DNA from: Pseudomonas typographi
GTDB taxonomy: Bacteria > Pseudomonadota > Gammaproteobacteria > Pseudomonadales > Pseudomonadaceae
Direction: 5' to 3'
NCBI RefSeq assembly: GCF_014694385.1
Contig: NZ_JAAOCA010000046.1
Location: 1 to 34,419 of the forward strand
DNA: 34,419 nt
Part shown: in pieces, positions 15,349 through 21,569 of the stretch
Layout of the letters: each line of letters opens with the position of its first letter
How positions within the stretch are numbered: position 1 is the stretch's first letter
The notes under the pieces: model-generated
Databases searched by the model: none
What the model saw: the letters and a program-made list of their open reading frames with translations, nothing else
What the model was told of the DNA's origin: nothing
Made by a program: the position numbers and the translations under genes

Positions 15349-15553
15349 GGCTCTGTACGAAATGTATCTGCGCTCGGTGAGGCCGCGTTGAAAACAGGTA
15401 CGGATGTAATCACGGATGTAATCACGGATGTAATCACGGATGTAATCACGGAATGCTCATTTACAACCAGTAAACCCGGGTGCGGGCCCTGTCCGCTTCC
15501 TCGCCTGTTTTCGCCTTGCCTCACCTTCGCTCGAAAATATTTCGTACAGAGCC
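15349..15553. mobile_element. MITE-like non-autonomous element, 205 bp, TA-flanked
   Basis: The ends GGCTCTGTACGAAAT and, inverted, ATTTCGTACAGAGCC are identical over 15 bases. The similarity continues imperfectly inward to about 50 bases per end, with GGTGAGGC and GAAAACAGG conserved in both arms. TA lies on both sides (15347-15348 and 15554-15555), consistent with a TA target duplication as made by IS630/Tc1-mariner-type transposases. There is no transposase gene inside. It sits between the nadK promoter and DUF1853. I could not assign it to a named family. Confidence 0.75.
15400..15447. repeat. Four tandem copies of a 12-bp unit inside the MITE
   Basis: ACGGATGTAATC is repeated four times without mismatch, followed by the partial copy ACGGA. 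The unit is a multiple of three and would translate to a TDVI repeat, but no convincing gene covers it. Perfect copies imply recent expansion by slippage, so the copy number may vary between strains. Confidence 0.9.
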
Positions 15554-15848
15554 TACAAAAACGACCGAAATGCTAGGGGAAAGGCGATACCTCTACAGTG
15601 TATGTACACCAATTAAGCAACTGTACCTGCAAGCCGGCCTCCGGAGTGTGCTCAACTATTTATCTGGGCCGTAGAACCGAACAGATGAACCTTCGGCGGG
15701 TACGGTACATTGCTCTACCCTTCCCACTGTGGCGTTTCATAGTGAGGAGCCATAGCAGCGCTATGGCCAAGCGCGGCAACGCAGCACGGCGGCAAAAGGC
15801 ATCGTCAACATCGTGCAGCCTACTTCTGAGACGCCATACTAGCCTCCC
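15554..15848. other. Gene-poor stretch with operator-like palindrome and a 107-bp inverted-repeat block
   Basis: No convincing gene lies here. GTGTATGTACAC (15598-15609) is a palindrome with 5-bp arms, followed by CTGTACC (15621-15627), an arrangement like a regulator-binding site without an adjacent regulated gene. Further on TGGCGTTTCA (15730-15739) and TGAGACGCCA (15827-15836) form a 9-of-10 inverted repeat enclosing a small perfect hairpin, CCATAGC/GCTATGG (15750-15766). The block may be another small mobile or relic element. A 55-codon arginine-rich open frame crosses it but looks spurious. Confidence 0.5.
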
Positions 15849-16781
15849 ATGAACCCCTTCGAATCGCTCGCCACCCTGCCCCTGCAATTGCGCCACGACG
15901 CCGTGCGCGACCTGGCCTGGGCCTTGACCAGCCCGCCGCTGTTGGCCCATAGCGCGTGGCCACAGCGCCACCCGCTGCACGCCAGCGAATGGGCACAGGC
16001 GCCCCAGCGCCTGGCCGCTTGGCTGCACACGCTGGACGCCGAGCCCTCGGCGCTGCTGGCGTTCCTGGCGCAACGCTCGGTACGCCGGCTGGGCCTTTAC
16101 TACGAGCGGCTATGGCAATTCGCCGTGGCCGCCGCGCCGGGCGTGGAGCTGCTGGCCGCCAACTTGCCAGTGCGCGACGGCGCCCGCACCTTGGGCGAGT
16201 TCGACATGCTGCTGCGCGACGCGGCCGGCACCCACCATGTGGAGCTGGCGGTGAAGTTCTACCTGGGGCCGCCCAACGGCCATGGCCGCAGCACTTCCGA
16301 GTGGTTGGGCCCCGGCTGCCACGATCGGCTCGACCGCAAGCTGGCGCACCTGGGTGAACAACAATTGCGCCTGGCCCAGCAGCCGGCCGCCACCACGGTG
16401 CTCGCCGCGGTAGGCGCCTGCCAGCCGGTGGCCAGCCTGTGGTTGGGCGGCTACCTGTTCTACCCTTGGCCGCGAGGCGGGCTGGCCGCCCTGGGTGCGC
16501 ACCCGGCGCACCTGCGCGGTACCTGGCTGCATCGCCGCCATTGGCGGGCCTTTGCCGACAGCGTGCCGCATGCCCGCTTCAGCCCCCTGCCCCGGGCACG
16601 CTGGCTGGCCCCGGCGGCTAGCCTGCAGGGTTTGGACGGCGAACAGCTCGAACACTGGCTGCAGGGCCAGGAACCGCTGATGCAAGCCCAGATGGTGGTG
16701 CGGGTGAACGCCGAAGGGGATGAACAGGCGCGGCTGTTCGTGGTGCCGGACCCATGGCCGGCGTTGCCGCGCAAATATTGA
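15849..16781 (+). CDS. DUF1853 family protein
   Basis: A 310-residue conserved cytosolic protein of unknown function. The ATG at 15849 starts MNPFESLATLPLQLRHDAVRD, the usual beginning of this family. The most conserved-looking section is LGEFDMLLRD...HHVELAVKFYLG (about 115-140), with Asp119, Glu132 and Lys136 on predicted neighbouring strands. This recalls the acidic/lysine core of PD-(D/E)xK nucleases, although the spacing E-x3-K is not the standard one; the comparison is my inference. It is also rich in Trp and Leu with several His residues toward the end. It stands alone on the plus strand behind the repeat-rich stretch, and no ribosome binding site of note precedes it. Confidence 0.85.
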   Translation: MNPFESLATLPLQLRHDAVRDLAWALTSPPLLAHSAWPQRHPLHASEWAQAPQRLAAWLHTLDAEPSALLAFLAQRSVRRLGLYYERLWQFAVAAAPGVELLAANLPVRDGARTLGEFDMLLRDAAGTHHVELAVKFYLGPPNGHGRSTSEWLGPGCHDRLDRKLAHLGEQQLRLAQQPAATTVLAAVGACQPVASLWLGGYLFYPWPRGGLAALGAHPAHLRGTWLHRRHWRAFADSVPHARFSPLPRARWLAPAASLQGLDGEQLEHWLQGQEPLMQAQMVVRVNAEGDEQARLFVVPDPWPALPRKY

Positions 16782-16836
16782 AACAGCGCTGCGGGCGCCC
16801 AACGTGGCGCGCCGGGGGTTTATAGCCCGCTGCCCA

Positions 16837-17007
16837 TTACTTGTTCTTTTTCAGCCTTTTTTTCGCCTTCTCGGCCACCGCTTTTTTCTCCGAGTTTTTC
16901 ATCGCCTTCCAGCCTTTGATTTCGTCTTTGGCGCGCCCGCAGCCGCGGCATATGCCGTCGCGCAGCTTGCAGTCGGAGATACAGGGGTTCTTGACGTCTT
17001 TGGCCAC
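16837..17007 (-). CDS. DUF1289 small cysteine-motif protein
   Basis: A 56-residue protein starting at GTG 17007, chosen because GAGGA lies nine bases before it and the conserved domain begins immediately (AKDVKNPCISDCK). Four cysteines, Cys9, Cys13, Cys20 and Cys23, in the pattern PCISDC...GICRGCGR are the DUF1289 hallmark and probably bind zinc or an iron-sulfur cluster. A strictly helical, lysine-rich tail (about 30-56) follows. The function of the family is not known to me. It converges on DUF1853 with 55 bases between the stops. Upstream it is separated from dctA by an intrinsic terminator. Confidence 0.85.
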   Translation of the reverse strand: MAKDVKNPCISDCKLRDGICRGCGRAKDEIKGWKAMKNSEKKAVAEKAKKRLKKNK

Positions 17008-17069
17008 CCGTTGATTCCTCGGTAGGGTTGCCCTTTCGACACAGCGAACGGCATAAGATTGCACGCCGT

Positions 17070-17095
17070 AAAAAGCCCCTCACGGGAGGGGCTTT
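17070..17095 (-). terminator. Intrinsic terminator of dctA
   Basis: On the minus strand AAAGCCCCTC and GAGGGGCTTT form a 10-bp GC-rich stem with a 4-base loop, ending in TTTTT. It starts 22 bases after the dctA stop codon and separates dctA from the DUF1289 gene. Confidence 0.9.
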
Positions 17096-17117
17096 GTGAC
17101 CGCCAGCCGTTACACGA

Positions 17118-18434
17118 TCACCGGGTTTCAGCCACGCCCAGTTCATCCTTGGGGTTGGCCAGTTCCAACGGCGTGCCGCCGGAGGCCAATTCACGCTGCA
17201 GCGTGTCTTCGTCCAGTTGGCCGACCCACTTGGCGACCACCAGCGTGGCCACGGCGTTACCGACCAGGTTGGTCAGGGCGCGGGCTTCGGACATGAAGCG
17301 ATCGATGCCCAGGATCAGCGCCAGGCCCGCCACCGGCAGGTGGCCCACGGCCGAAAGGGTGGCAGCCAGCACGATAAACCCGCTGCCGGTGACCCCGGCG
17401 GCACCTTTGGACGACAGCAGCAGTACCGCCAACAGGGTGATCTGGTGGGTGATGTCCAGGTGAGTGTTGGTGGCCTGGGCGATGAACACCGCGGCCATGG
17501 TCAGGTAGATCGACGTACCGTCGAGGTTGAACGAATAACCGGTCGGGATCACCAGGCCGACCACCGACTTATTGGCACCAGCGCGCTCCATCTTCACCAG
17601 CAGGCGCGGCAGGGCCGACTCGGACGACGAGGTGCCGAGCACGATAAGCAGTTCTTCACGAATGTAACGCACCACGCGCAGCACGCTGAAGCCGTGGATA
17701 CGGGCCACCAGGCCGAGCACCAGCAGCACGAACAACACGCAGGTGATGTAGAAGCACAGCATCAGTTGGCCCAGTTGCACCAGCGAGCTCACGCCGTAGG
17801 CGCCGATGGTGAAGGCCATCGCACCCAATGCACCGAGCGGGGCGAGCTTCATGATCATGTTGATGATGTTGAACATGCCGTGGGCGAAACGATCGATCAG
17901 GTCGAGCAGCGGGCGGCCATAGTCACCCAGGCGGTGCAAGGCGAAGCCGAACATCACCGAGAACATCAGCACCTGCAGCACGTCACCCTTGGCAAACGCA
18001 CTGTAGATGGTGTCGGGGATGATGTTGAGGATAAAGCTCACCACGCTCTGGTCGGCGCCCTGAGACACATAGCTGGCGATTTTCGAGGCATCCAGGGTCG
18101 CGGGGTCCACATTCATGCCGGCGCCGGGCTGTACCACATTGACCACGATCAGGCCGATGATCAGCGAAAAGGTAGAAATCACTTCGAAATACAGCAGTGC
18201 GTAGCCGCCGGTTTTGCCCACCGCTTTCATGCTCTGCATGCCAGCGATGCCGCTCACCACGGTGCAGAAAATGATCGGCGCGATCACCATCTTGATGAGT
18301 TTGATAAAGCCGTCGCCCAGTGGTTTGAGCGCCTTGCCGGTGTCGGGGTAAAAGTGGCCAATCAGGACACCGATGATGATCGCGACGATCACCTGAAAGT
18401 ACAGCGATTTGTAAAGCGGCTGGCGAGTCGTCAT
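17118..18434 (-). CDS. dctA: C4-dicarboxylate:cation symporter DctA
   Basis: A 438-residue inner-membrane carrier of the DAACS family that imports succinate, fumarate and malate with protons or sodium. The ATG at 18434 (MTTRQPLYKSLYFQ...) has GAGGA eight bases before it. Family hallmarks are the serine-rich hairpin GTSSSESALPRLL, GYSFNLDGTSIYLTMA and the final LGIDRFMSEARALTNLVGNAVATLVVAKW. FIKLIKMVIAPIIFCTVVSGIA near the start is typical of DctA rather than glutamate carriers. A perfect sigma-54 promoter lies 134-148 bases upstream with two inverted repeats behind it, so expression is likely driven by RpoN with an enhancer protein of DctD type. No dctBD genes are in the window; phoQ upstream is a separate unit. 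Confidence 0.95.
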   Translation of the reverse strand: MTTRQPLYKSLYFQVIVAIIIGVLIGHFYPDTGKALKPLGDGFIKLIKMVIAPIIFCTVVSGIAGMQSMKAVGKTGGYALLYFEVISTFSLIIGLIVVNVVQPGAGMNVDPATLDASKIASYVSQGADQSVVSFILNIIPDTIYSAFAKGDVLQVLMFSVMFGFALHRLGDYGRPLLDLIDRFAHGMFNIINMIMKLAPLGALGAMAFTIGAYGVSSLVQLGQLMLCFYITCVLFVLLVLGLVARIHGFSVLRVVRYIREELLIVLGTSSSESALPRLLVKMERAGANKSVVGLVIPTGYSFNLDGTSIYLTMAAVFIAQATNTHLDITHQITLLAVLLLSSKGAAGVTGSGFIVLAATLSAVGHLPVAGLALILGIDRFMSEARALTNLVGNAVATLVVAKWVGQLDEDTLQRELASGGTPLELANPKDELGVAETR

Positions 18435-18567
18435 AGCAGTTTCCTCAGGCGTATCGTCCGGCAATCCCTTACCCAACGGGCACGACACCTTGTACACGAA
18501 CCCCCCTGGCTGGGGGAATTTGTTGTTGGCGGGGCCCACGCACGATGGCAGGCCTGGCTATGAGAGG

Positions 18568-18582
18568 GCAAAGGGCGTGCCA
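18568..18582 (-). promoter_or_regulatory. Sigma-54 (RpoN) promoter of dctA
   Basis: On the minus strand TGGCAC, five bases, TTGC (TGGCACGCCCTTTGC) matches the -24/-12 consensus exactly. It leaves a leader of about 120 bases before the dctA ATG. In P. aeruginosa and Rhizobium dctA is known to need RpoN and DctD, which agrees with this reading. Confidence 0.88.
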
Positions 18583-18661
18583 GCTTATGCCGGGCAAGCG
18601 TTTCGCCAGCACTGATGGGCGCTGCAAGCAGTATAGAAGCTCAGGGCATCACAGCGATGCA

Positions 18662-18677
18662 TGGCGAAAAACCGCCA
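18662..18677. promoter_or_regulatory. Enhancer-type inverted repeat, proximal copy (dctA)
   Basis: TGGCGAAAAACCGCCA is an inverted repeat with 5-bp arms, closely matching the copy at 18703-18718. It lies about 80-95 bases upstream of the -24 box, the distance expected for a binding site of a sigma-54 activator such as DctD or MifR. Confidence 0.65.
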
Positions 18678-18702
18678 AACGCAGGGCTATGGCGGCGTTG
18701 GT

Positions 18703-18718
18703 TGGCGGAAAACCGCCA
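18703..18718. promoter_or_regulatory. Enhancer-type inverted repeat, distal copy (dctA)
   Basis: TGGCGGAAAACCGCCA is a perfect palindrome with 6-bp arms. Its centre is 41 bases from that of the proximal copy, close to four helical turns, so two activator dimers would bind the same DNA face. It abuts the phoQ stop codon directly. Confidence 0.65.
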
Positions 18719-20065
18719 TCAAGCCTGGCGAAAACGAACCCGCACGGCCGCGCCGCCCAGGGCCGAGTCCGCGAGCACCAGTTGCGCGTCGTAGCTGTCG
18801 ATGATGTCTTTGACCACCGCCAGGCCGATGCCCTGGCCTGGGTGTTGGGTATCGAGCCGTTCGCCGCGCTTGAGTATGCGGTCACGCTGGCCGGCCGGCA
18901 CGCCGGGGCCGTCGTCCTCGATGCACAGCGTTAGCCCGTGGGCATCATGCTCCAGGCGAATGTCGATACGCCCCAAGCACAGCCGGTAGGCGTTTTCCAA
19001 CAAGTTGCCGAGCAGTTCCAGCAGGGCACCCTGTTCCATCGGCAAGTAGGCCGGCTCGGGCAGTTCCATGTGCACCTGCACCGGCTTGTCGCGGTACACC
19101 TTGCTCAAGGTGGCGCACACACTTTCGGCCAACGGCCGCAGAGCTACGCGGTCGCGCACTAGGCCACTTTTGCGCAGGCTGGCGCGCTGCAACTGGTAGC
19201 CGATCTGCTGGCTCATGCGCTCGATCTGCTGTTGCAGGATGAGCGCTTGCTCCAGGTCTTGGCCACGCTGGGCGATGTTTTCGCTCACCCCTTGCAACAC
19301 GGCCAGCGGGGTTTTCAGGCTGTGCGCCAAGTCGCCAAGGGAATCACGGTAGCGCCTGCGCTGCTCGCGTTCGCCGCGCAGCAGCCGGTTGAGCGAACGG
19401 GTCAGGCGCAGTAGCTCACGGGGGTGGTCGTCAGACAAGCCATCACGGCGGCCCGCCTCGACCTCGTCAAGTTCCAACGTCATCCGCCCCAGCGAGCGCA
19501 GCGCCCAAGTCAGGCCGCCCCAGAGCAACAACAGCAACACCAGCAGCGCCGCGCCAAAGCCCAGGTAGAAATGTTCGCGCAGGCTTTTGAGGGTGTTTTG
19601 GTAATCGTCCACCGACTGCAAAGCCAAAAAGCTGTACGCCGCGTTCTGCCCACCGAGCAGTTTCACTTCGACGTCGTACACCCAGTACTCGCGGCCATCA
19701 TCGCCTGCAGCGCGGGAAAACACATTGCCTTGGCCATCGTAGCGTGGGCTGTAGCTCACGTTCTCCTCGGCCGCAGCGCGCGAGCGCCACACCAGCTTAC
19801 CCTGGCGGTCGTACACATACCCCAGCAAACGCCCATCCGGCAGGTTGAAGCGTTCGTCCGGCAACAACGCCGGCATGCGCAACTGCCCGCCCTCGACCCG
19901 CGCCGATGAAATCAGCGTGGTCACGTCCGAGGCCAGGCGCTGCTCGATGGCCTCTTTCAGCGCCAGGCTCACCGCACTTTGCAGGGCCGGCAGCAGCCCG
20001 AGCATGAACAACACGGCGAGGATGGCCGCCGCCAGCATCAAGCGCAGGCGCAGCGAGCGGGTCAC
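18719..20065 (-). CDS. phoQ: Sensor histidine kinase PhoQ
   Basis: A 448-residue inner-membrane kinase sensing low Mg2+ and cationic peptides. The GTG at 20065 overlaps the phoP stop (GTGA) and gives the same length as I recall for P. aeruginosa PhoQ; a TTG two codons upstream is the alternative. Layout: helix 1 (about 8-30), a periplasmic sensor domain (about 35-160), helix 2 (about 167-190), HAMP, and the phosphoacceptor His248 in GDLAHSLKTPL. The ATPase motifs follow: an N box in LLGNLLENAYR, then DDGPG and GQGIGLAVV. Acidic patches in the sensor domain are modest (LPDERFNLPDG, AGDDGREYW). It phosphorylates the PhoP encoded just upstream. Its stop codon abuts the dctA enhancer repeat. Confidence 0.93.
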   Translation of the reverse strand: MTRSLRLRLMLAAAILAVLFMLGLLPALQSAVSLALKEAIEQRLASDVTTLISSARVEGGQLRMPALLPDERFNLPDGRLLGYVYDRQGKLVWRSRAAAEENVSYSPRYDGQGNVFSRAAGDDGREYWVYDVEVKLLGGQNAAYSFLALQSVDDYQNTLKSLREHFYLGFGAALLVLLLLLWGGLTWALRSLGRMTLELDEVEAGRRDGLSDDHPRELLRLTRSLNRLLRGEREQRRRYRDSLGDLAHSLKTPLAVLQGVSENIAQRGQDLEQALILQQQIERMSQQIGYQLQRASLRKSGLVRDRVALRPLAESVCATLSKVYRDKPVQVHMELPEPAYLPMEQGALLELLGNLLENAYRLCLGRIDIRLEHDAHGLTLCIEDDGPGVPAGQRDRILKRGERLDTQHPGQGIGLAVVKDIIDSYDAQLVLADSALGGAAVRVRFRQA

Positions 20066-20739
20066 CGGCAACGCTCGGTGAACAAGTAGCCCAGCCCGCG
20101 CACCGTTTCGATCGGCCGAAAGCCTTCAGCGGCCTCGAGCTTGCGGCGGATACGCCCCACCAGCACTTCGACCACGTTCGGATCGCGTTCGCCGTCATCG
20201 GGGTAAAGCTGCTCCATCAAGCGGTCTTTGGCCACCACTTGTTGGTGATGGCGCATCAGGTATTCGAGGATGCGGTACTCGAATGCGGTAAGGCCCAGCG
20301 GTTGGCCGGCGAGCATACCCTGCTTACGGTTCAGGTCCAGCAGCAGAGGCCCGGCAGTGATGGAGGCCTGGGTAAAGCCGCTGGAACGGCGCAGCAAGGC
20401 ATGCAGCCGCGCCTCGAGTTCTTCGTATTGGAACGGCTTGACCACATAGTCGTCGGCCCCGGCCGCCAGGCCCTCGACTTTGTCTTGCCAGTTCCCGCGG
20501 GCGGTGAGAATTAAAATCGGAAAGCTTTTGCCGGCCGAGCGCAGTTGGCGGATCAGGTCCAGCCCGCCCATGCCCGGCAGCCCCAAGTCGATCACCGCCA
20601 GGTCGTGGTTGTATTGCTCGGCCTGATACAGTGCCTCTTCGGCGTTGGCCACCGCCTCGACCACATGGCCGCTGTCGCCCAACCGTGTGCGCAGGTGATG
20701 GCGCAACAGCGCTTCATCTTCCACCACCAGTAGTTTCAT
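20062..20739 (-). CDS. phoP: Response regulator PhoP (OmpR family)
   Basis: A 225-residue DNA-binding response regulator. The ATG at 20739 (MKLLVVEDEALLRHHL) has GGAGG five bases upstream. The receiver domain (1-120) shows the acidic pair Glu7/Asp8, phosphoacceptor Asp51 in AVIDLGLPGMGG, Thr79 and Lys101 in YVVKPFQY. The C-terminal winged helix (about 128-222) contains LTAFEYRILEYLM and the recognition region NVVEVLVGRIRRKLE. It activates genes for outer membrane and lipid A remodelling under low Mg2+. The gene lies between oprH and phoQ as in P. aeruginosa and overlaps phoQ by four bases. It likely activates its own operon through the repeat array at 21467-21506. Confidence 0.94.
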   Translation of the reverse strand: MKLLVVEDEALLRHHLRTRLGDSGHVVEAVANAEEALYQAEQYNHDLAVIDLGLPGMGGLDLIRQLRSAGKSFPILILTARGNWQDKVEGLAAGADDYVVKPFQYEELEARLHALLRRSSGFTQASITAGPLLLDLNRKQGMLAGQPLGLTAFEYRILEYLMRHHQQVVAKDRLMEQLYPDDGERDPNVVEVLVGRIRRKLEAAEGFRPIETVRGLGYLFTERCR

Positions 20740-20750
20740 TGATGCCTCCG

Positions 20751-20779
20751 CTCGGCGAACGCGGCAAAGCCGGGCCGAG
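20751..20779 (-). promoter_or_regulatory. Hairpin between oprH and phoP (possible attenuator)
   Basis: CTCGGC (20751-20756) and GCCGAG (20774-20779) pair, with CGGC/GCCG nested inside around AAA. There is no T-run, so it would be a partial block or an mRNA-end structure letting oprH be made in excess over phoPQ. The inference rests only on the structure and position. Confidence 0.35.
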
Positions 20780-20804
20780 TGGCCTGGCTTGCCCCCGCTC
20801 ATGC

Positions 20805-21407
20805 TCAGAACTGGTAGTTGGCCGCCAGATAGGTTTGCGCCGAACTGTTCAGTTGCAGCGAGCCTTGTTTGCTGCCACCGCTTTGGTCGAAATCGACCTT
20901 GGCGTTACTGCGTAGGTAGCGATAGCCCAGCTCGACCGACGTGTTCTGCGATACGTGCTGGAGAATACCGGCCTGGGCGCCGACCGCATAGCCGGTGGCG
21001 CTGTCGTGGCGGTAGCCGGCGGATTTTTGGGTAAGTTCGGTCAGGCCCAAGGTGCCGCCGCCAAACAATTTTGTGCTATTGCCCAGCGGGTAGAACAGGT
21101 CGTAGCTGCCCAGCAGGTTCTGCTGGCGCAATTTCAGCCCCTGGTGGCTGCCGGCGGTGTATTCGTAGGTGGCGTAGTAGCGGCCCTGGTCGTTCTGCTG
21201 GCCGGCCCGAACGCCCCAGTTGCCCTCGTGCTTGATCACCCCATCGGTGTGGGGGTCGCCGAGGTTGGCATTGAGCGGGCGGGACTTATCGAATTTGTCG
21301 CGGGTTTCGCCATAGGTAAGGCCGGCGAAGTCCGTCGTAGCCGCCATCGCTTGGGTGGTAGCACCCACGAAAGCGGTAGCCAGCAGCAAGCTCTGTAGCG
21401 TTTTCAT
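20805..21407 (-). CDS. oprH: Outer membrane protein OprH (PhoP/PhoQ- and low-Mg2+-regulated)
   Basis: A 200-residue small outer-membrane beta barrel that in P. aeruginosa binds lipopolysaccharide and replaces Mg2+ bridges. The ATG at 21407 has AAGGAG at ideal distance. A signal peptide (MKTLQSLLLATAFVGATTQAMA, cleavage near residue 22) is followed by FAGLTYGETRDKF. GNWGVRAGQQNDQGRYYATYEY, KLRQQNLLGSYDLFYPLGNSTKLFGG and ELGYRYLRSNA are nearly the same as in P. aeruginosa OprH as I recall it, and the chain ends in the barrel signature YLAANYQF with a terminal Phe. It heads the oprH-phoP-phoQ operon, 65 bases before phoP. Four phased repeats lie 60-100 bases upstream of the start. Confidence 0.93.
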   Translation of the reverse strand: MKTLQSLLLATAFVGATTQAMAATTDFAGLTYGETRDKFDKSRPLNANLGDPHTDGVIKHEGNWGVRAGQQNDQGRYYATYEYTAGSHQGLKLRQQNLLGSYDLFYPLGNSTKLFGGGTLGLTELTQKSAGYRHDSATGYAVGAQAGILQHVSQNTSVELGYRYLRSNAKVDFDQSGGSKQGSLQLNSSAQTYLAANYQF

Positions 21408-21466
21408 GTCGCGCTCCTTATCGGGCCGGGCCCGTGGTTTGAACGCATGCAGGTTATGGCCGGGGC

Positions 21467-21506
21467 GCTGAACGCTGGCTGAACTCTCGCTGAACCTGGG
21501 CTGAAT
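21467..21506 (-). promoter_or_regulatory. PhoP box array upstream of oprH (four half-sites, 11-bp period)
   Basis: On the minus strand ATTCAGC, GTTCAGC, GTTCAGC and GTTCAGC begin at 21506, 21495, 21484 and 21473, exactly 11 bases apart. Direct hexamer repeats with 11-bp spacing are the known form of PhoP sites. A TAACCT (21456-21451) lies 11 bases after the last TTCAG, the usual place of the -10 box at PhoP-activated promoters. Confidence 0.85.
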
Positions 21507-21569
21507 AGGATAAAAGCGCGGCCAGGCAGCCACTGTCGCTAGCCCGATGGCGTTACCGGATGCCGCTGC

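Noticed and set aside
15400..15452. Tandem repeat considered as a CRISPR remnant
   Set aside because: Units are 12 bp and contiguous with no spacers, and no cas genes are near.
15685..15852. A 55-codon arginine- and serine-rich open frame whose TGA overlaps the DUF1853 ATG
   Set aside because: The overlap looks like coupling, but there is no ribosome binding site, the composition is unlike a Pseudomonas protein, and the frame runs through an inverted-repeat block.
17217..18563. A 448-codon open frame antisense to dctA
   Set aside because: The translation is rich in His, Gln and Asp with no motif, as expected from the complement of a membrane protein; dctA is unambiguous.
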